From positions 1 through 16,846 of the forward strand of contig MHDQ01000017.1 in the NCBI GenBank assembly GCA_001803565.1: 16,846 nucleotides of DNA, written 5' to 3'. Position numbers and translations under genes: made by a program. The first letter of the stretch is position 1; each line of letters starts with the position of its first letter. This DNA comes from Nitrospinae bacterium RIFCSPLOWO2_12_FULL_45_22 (GTDB taxonomy: Bacteria > 2-12-FULL-45-22). Under the pieces are notes generated by a model. That model ran no database searches. It was not told the DNA's origin and saw nothing but the letters and a program-made list of their open reading frames with translations. Positions 15,117 to 16,846 of this stretch are shown piece by piece.

Positions 15117-15158
15117 AGCGTTCTCCTCCTTAAATTTAATGATTTGCATTCACTGCAA

Positions 15159-16622
15159 CTATTTGGGTATTTCACTTAACGGTATGCCAAGCGCGTCAGC
15201 TACCCCCTTGCCGTAATCAGGGTCAGCCTTAAGGCAATTGCCGATGTGACGGATATGTATCTCCCGCGGCGCGTCCTTGATAGCTCGGGCGGTGTTCGCG
15301 AAGAGGAGCGCCTGCTTTTCGGGGCCTATCAGGCGGAAGAGCAGGCCGGGCTGAGTGTAGTAATCATCATCGTCTTCGCGGAAATTCCAGTGGTCTGCAG
15401 CCCCCTCCAGCGCCAGGGGCGGTTCGGCGAATTCCGGCTGCTGCTGCCATTCCCCGTAACTGTTGGGCTCATAGCCCAGCGTGCTGCCATAATTGTCGTC
15501 AACCCGCATGGCTCCGTCGCGGTGATAGCTGTGGTAAGGGCAGCGGGGCGCATTGACCGGAATTTGGTGGTGGTTCACGCCGAGCCGGTAGCGCTGAGCG
15601 TCGCCGTATGAAAAGAGCCGTCCCTGCAGCATCTTGTCGGGTGAAAAGCCGATGCCGGGCACGATGTTGGCCGGGTTGAAGGCCGACTGCTCGACCTCGG
15701 CGAAGTAGTTCTCAGGGTTGCGGTTCAGTTCGAAGACACCCACCTCTATAAGAGGGTAATCCTTCTTGAGCCAGACCTTGGTGAGATCGAAGGGATGGAA
15801 GCGGTATTTTGCCGCGTCCTTTTCCGGCATTACCTGTATGAACATGGTCCAGAGGGGAAAGTCTTTCTTCTCGATGCTCTCATACAGGTCGCGCTGGTGG
15901 CTTTCCCGGTCTTTGCCGATAATCGCCTCTGCCTCTTCATCGGTGAGGTTCTTGCTCCCCTGCTGAGTCTTGAAGTGAAACTTGACCCAGTACCGTTCAT
16001 TCTTTGCATTAATGAAGCTGAAGGTGTGGCTGCCGAAACCGTGCATGTGGCGGTAGGAAGCGGGAATGCCCCGGTCGCTCATGACGATGGTGACCTGGTG
16101 CAGCGCCTCGGGCAGTGATGTCCAGAAATCCCAGTTGTTCTTGGCGCTGCGCATATTGGTGCGTGGATCGCGTTTCACGGCGTGGTTGAGGTCGGGGAAT
16201 TTCAGCGGATCACGCATGAAGAATACCGGCGTGTTGTTGCCCACCAGGTCCCAGTTGCCTTCCTCAGTGTAGAACTTCATGGCAAAGCCCCGGATGTCGC
16301 GCTCCGCATCCGCCGCACCTCGTTCCCCGGCCACAGTGGAGAAGCGGACGAAGAGATCGGTCTTCTTGCCGATTTTGGAAAAAATCTTCGCTTTGGTGTA
16401 ACGGGTGATGTCGTGGGTAACAGTGAAGGTGCCGTAAGCACCAGAACCCTTGGCGTGCATTCTCCGCTCGGGGATGACCTCCCGGTCGAAGTGGGCGAGC
16501 TTTTCCAAGAACCAGACATCCTGCAGCAGCATCGGGCCGCGCGGCCCGGCTGTCATGACATTCTGATTGTCTGGGACAGGTGCCCCGGCGTTGGTGGTCA
16601 ATTTCTTCTTCTCGTCTTTCAT
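15159..16622 (-). CDS. katA: Monofunctional heme catalase (clade 3 type)
   Basis: It decomposes hydrogen peroxide to water and oxygen. The 487-aa length is that of small-subunit catalases. The distal histidine is His56 in [13 protein letters not shown], the distal Asn is Asn129 in [12 protein letters not shown], and the heme-ligating Tyr is Tyr339 in [14 protein letters not shown]. The core is complete, ending with [20 protein letters not shown]. There is no signal peptide, so it should be cytoplasmic. AAAGGAGAAAG precedes the ATG. Only 37 bases separate the start from the group II intron 3' end and no promoter is visible there, so transcription must come from within or beyond the intron. It is followed by sodC (42 bases). 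GC is higher than in leuS-nusB, consistent with separate acquisition. Confidence 0.97.
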   Translation of the reverse strand: MKDEKKKLTTNAGAPVPDNQNVMTAGPRGPMLLQDVWFLEKLAHFDREVIPERRMHAKGSGAYGTFTVTHDITRYTKAKIFSKIGKKTDLFVRFSTVAGERGAADAERDIRGFAMKFYTEEGNWDLVGNNTPVFFMRDPLKFPDLNHAVKRDPRTNMRSAKNNWDFWTSLPEALHQVTIVMSDRGIPASYRHMHGFGSHTFSFINAKNERYWVKFHFKTQQGSKNLTDEEAEAIIGKDRESHQRDLYESIEKKDFPLWTMFIQVMPEKDAAKYRFHPFDLTKVWLKKDYPLIEVGVFELNRNPENYFAEVEQSAFNPANIVPGIGFSPDKMLQGRLFSYGDAQRYRLGVNHHQIPVNAPRCPYHSYHRDGAMRVDDNYGSTLGYEPNSYGEWQQQPEFAEPPLALEGAADHWNFREDDDDYYTQPGLLFRLIGPEKQALLFANTARAIKDAPREIHIRHIGNCLKADPDYGKGVADALGIPLSEIPK

Positions 16623-16654
16623 GGTCTTTCTCCTTTCGGGTTTTGATTTGGTTC

Positions 16655-16660
16655 AGCTAA
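16655..16660 (-). other. Cassette core half-site TTAGCT at the intron junction
   Basis: The minus strand reads CCCGATTAGCTGAACC across the junction. TTAGCT is the six-base cassette 5' end predicted from R'' AGCTAAC at 13965-13971. The TT could belong to either intron or exon, so the splice point is within a base or two of 16658-16660. Confidence 0.5.
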
Positions 16661-16846
16661 TCGGGATAGGGGGGAGCCTCACGACCCCCCTCCTCCCACA
16701 CCACCACTGCATTCGGATCACGAACAGGGCGGTTCGGTAGATTACTCTGGTCCTATGGACCAGCCGGGTGTTCAGTCAGAATGGCGCAACGACCAATTCG
16801 CTTGCCCTCTTCGGACAGGCCACCACACATATAGTGCCGGTGTAAT
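16660..16846 (-). mobile_element. Group IIC intron 3' end (domains V and VI), running off the right edge
   Basis: Minus strand from 16735: GAACCGCC opens a domain V hairpin (16700-16735) with CGC in the triad position, as in group IIC introns. A four-pair upper stem TTCG/CGAA has a two-base TG bulge on its 3' side, and the helix closes with GGTGGT then GTG. Domain VI (16662-16697) is a GC-rich stem, AGGGGGG opposite CCCCCCT, with a likely bulged branch-point A in CCTATCCC, and the intron ends near CCCGATT. One unpaired T lies in the lower domain V stem and the loop has five bases, so the ribozyme may be weakened. The stretch 16740-16846 has no long frame I can assign to the maturase. Confidence 0.72.

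Larger units (their letters stand above)
11720..16660 (-). mobile_element. Five-attC cassette array without visible integrase
   Basis: All genes and attC sites point the same way (minus). Order in the transcribed direction: katA-sodC-cupin unit, 181-aa secreted protein, 77/76-aa pair, PIN toxin-antitoxin, empty mini-cassette. Start cores compared with each cassette's own R'' complement: TTAGCT/GTTAGCT, GTTGGGC/GTTGGGT, GTTGGGC/GTTGGGC, GTTAGCC/GTTAGCT, GTTACAC/GTTAGGC. Small genes, varied composition, toxin-antitoxin content and absence of intI fit a chromosomal cassette cluster lacking an integrase. Confidence 0.7.
13919..16660 (-). mobile_element. Putative 2.7-kb multigene cassette: katA, sodC, cupin, catalase remnant
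   Basis: The attC at 13913-13971 has R'' AGCTAAC, so its cassette should begin TTAGCT. Exactly these six bases occur at 16655-16660 (minus), at the 3' end of the group II intron and 33 bases before the katA start. All genes are in the cassette direction. At 2.7 kb with three complete genes it is much larger than usual cassettes. A chance six-base match cannot be excluded. Confidence 0.5.

Noticed and set aside
14120-15149. Plus-strand frames opposite sodC and the cupin gene
   Set aside because: They are shadows of genes with complete catalytic or metal-binding motifs and good ribosome binding sites on the minus strand.
16662-16697. GC-rich hairpin as a simple Rho-independent terminator
   Set aside because: No T-run follows, and it adjoins a recognisable domain V with the domain VI bulged A, so an intron end explains it better.

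Overview
The window combines a 9 kb block of ordinary bacterial housekeeping genes with two flanking stretches that look like integron gene cassettes lacking any visible integrase. Both ends of the window lie inside group II intron-like sequence. Every protein-coding gene I accept is on the minus strand. The housekeeping block (ribE, ribH, nusB, a phosphodiesterase, leuS, plus a SNF2 helicase with its SWIM partner) is clearly bacterial and chromosomal. I cannot name the phylum; the mix suggests an uncultivated environmental bacterium.

Layout from left to right. Positions 1-654 are a highly structured GC-rich sequence, read as the 5' part of a group II intron on the minus strand. It abuts a half attC site (655-674). 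Two single-gene cassettes follow (membrane-anchored proteins of 211 and 219 aa) with an attC between them. The outer end of the second cassette is a core site (2082-2088) next to three 26-bp direct repeats, an attI-like arrangement. The core block follows: leuS, metallophosphoesterase, nusB, ribH and ribE form one tight operon (2299-7120). A SWIM zinc-finger protein and a 1035-aa SNF2 helicase form another (7292-11319). A 295-bp nested inverted repeat (11349-11643) separates the block from the second cassette stretch.

The second stretch (11720-16660) carries five attC-like sites. In order of increasing coordinate it holds an empty mini-cassette, a PIN toxin with its antitoxin, a pair of small proteins of 77 and 76 aa, a secreted 181-aa beta-sandwich-like protein, and a large oxidative-stress unit. 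That unit holds katA, sodC, a cupin gene and the C-terminal remnant of a second catalase. The best evidence for real cassettes is internal consistency. A cassette's start core should be the reverse complement of the R'' box in its own attC. Three of the seven cassettes match exactly, three match at 6 of 7 bases, and only the empty one matches poorly. For the katA unit the match is the six bases TTAGCT, and they sit exactly at the 3' end of the group IIC intron (domains V and VI at 16662-16735). This suggests an intron inserted into the attC core just upstream of the catalase operon.

Functionally, the block supplies riboflavin synthesis, transcription antitermination and leucyl-tRNA charging. 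The cassettes supply peroxide and superoxide defence, a toxin-antitoxin pair and small proteins of unknown function.
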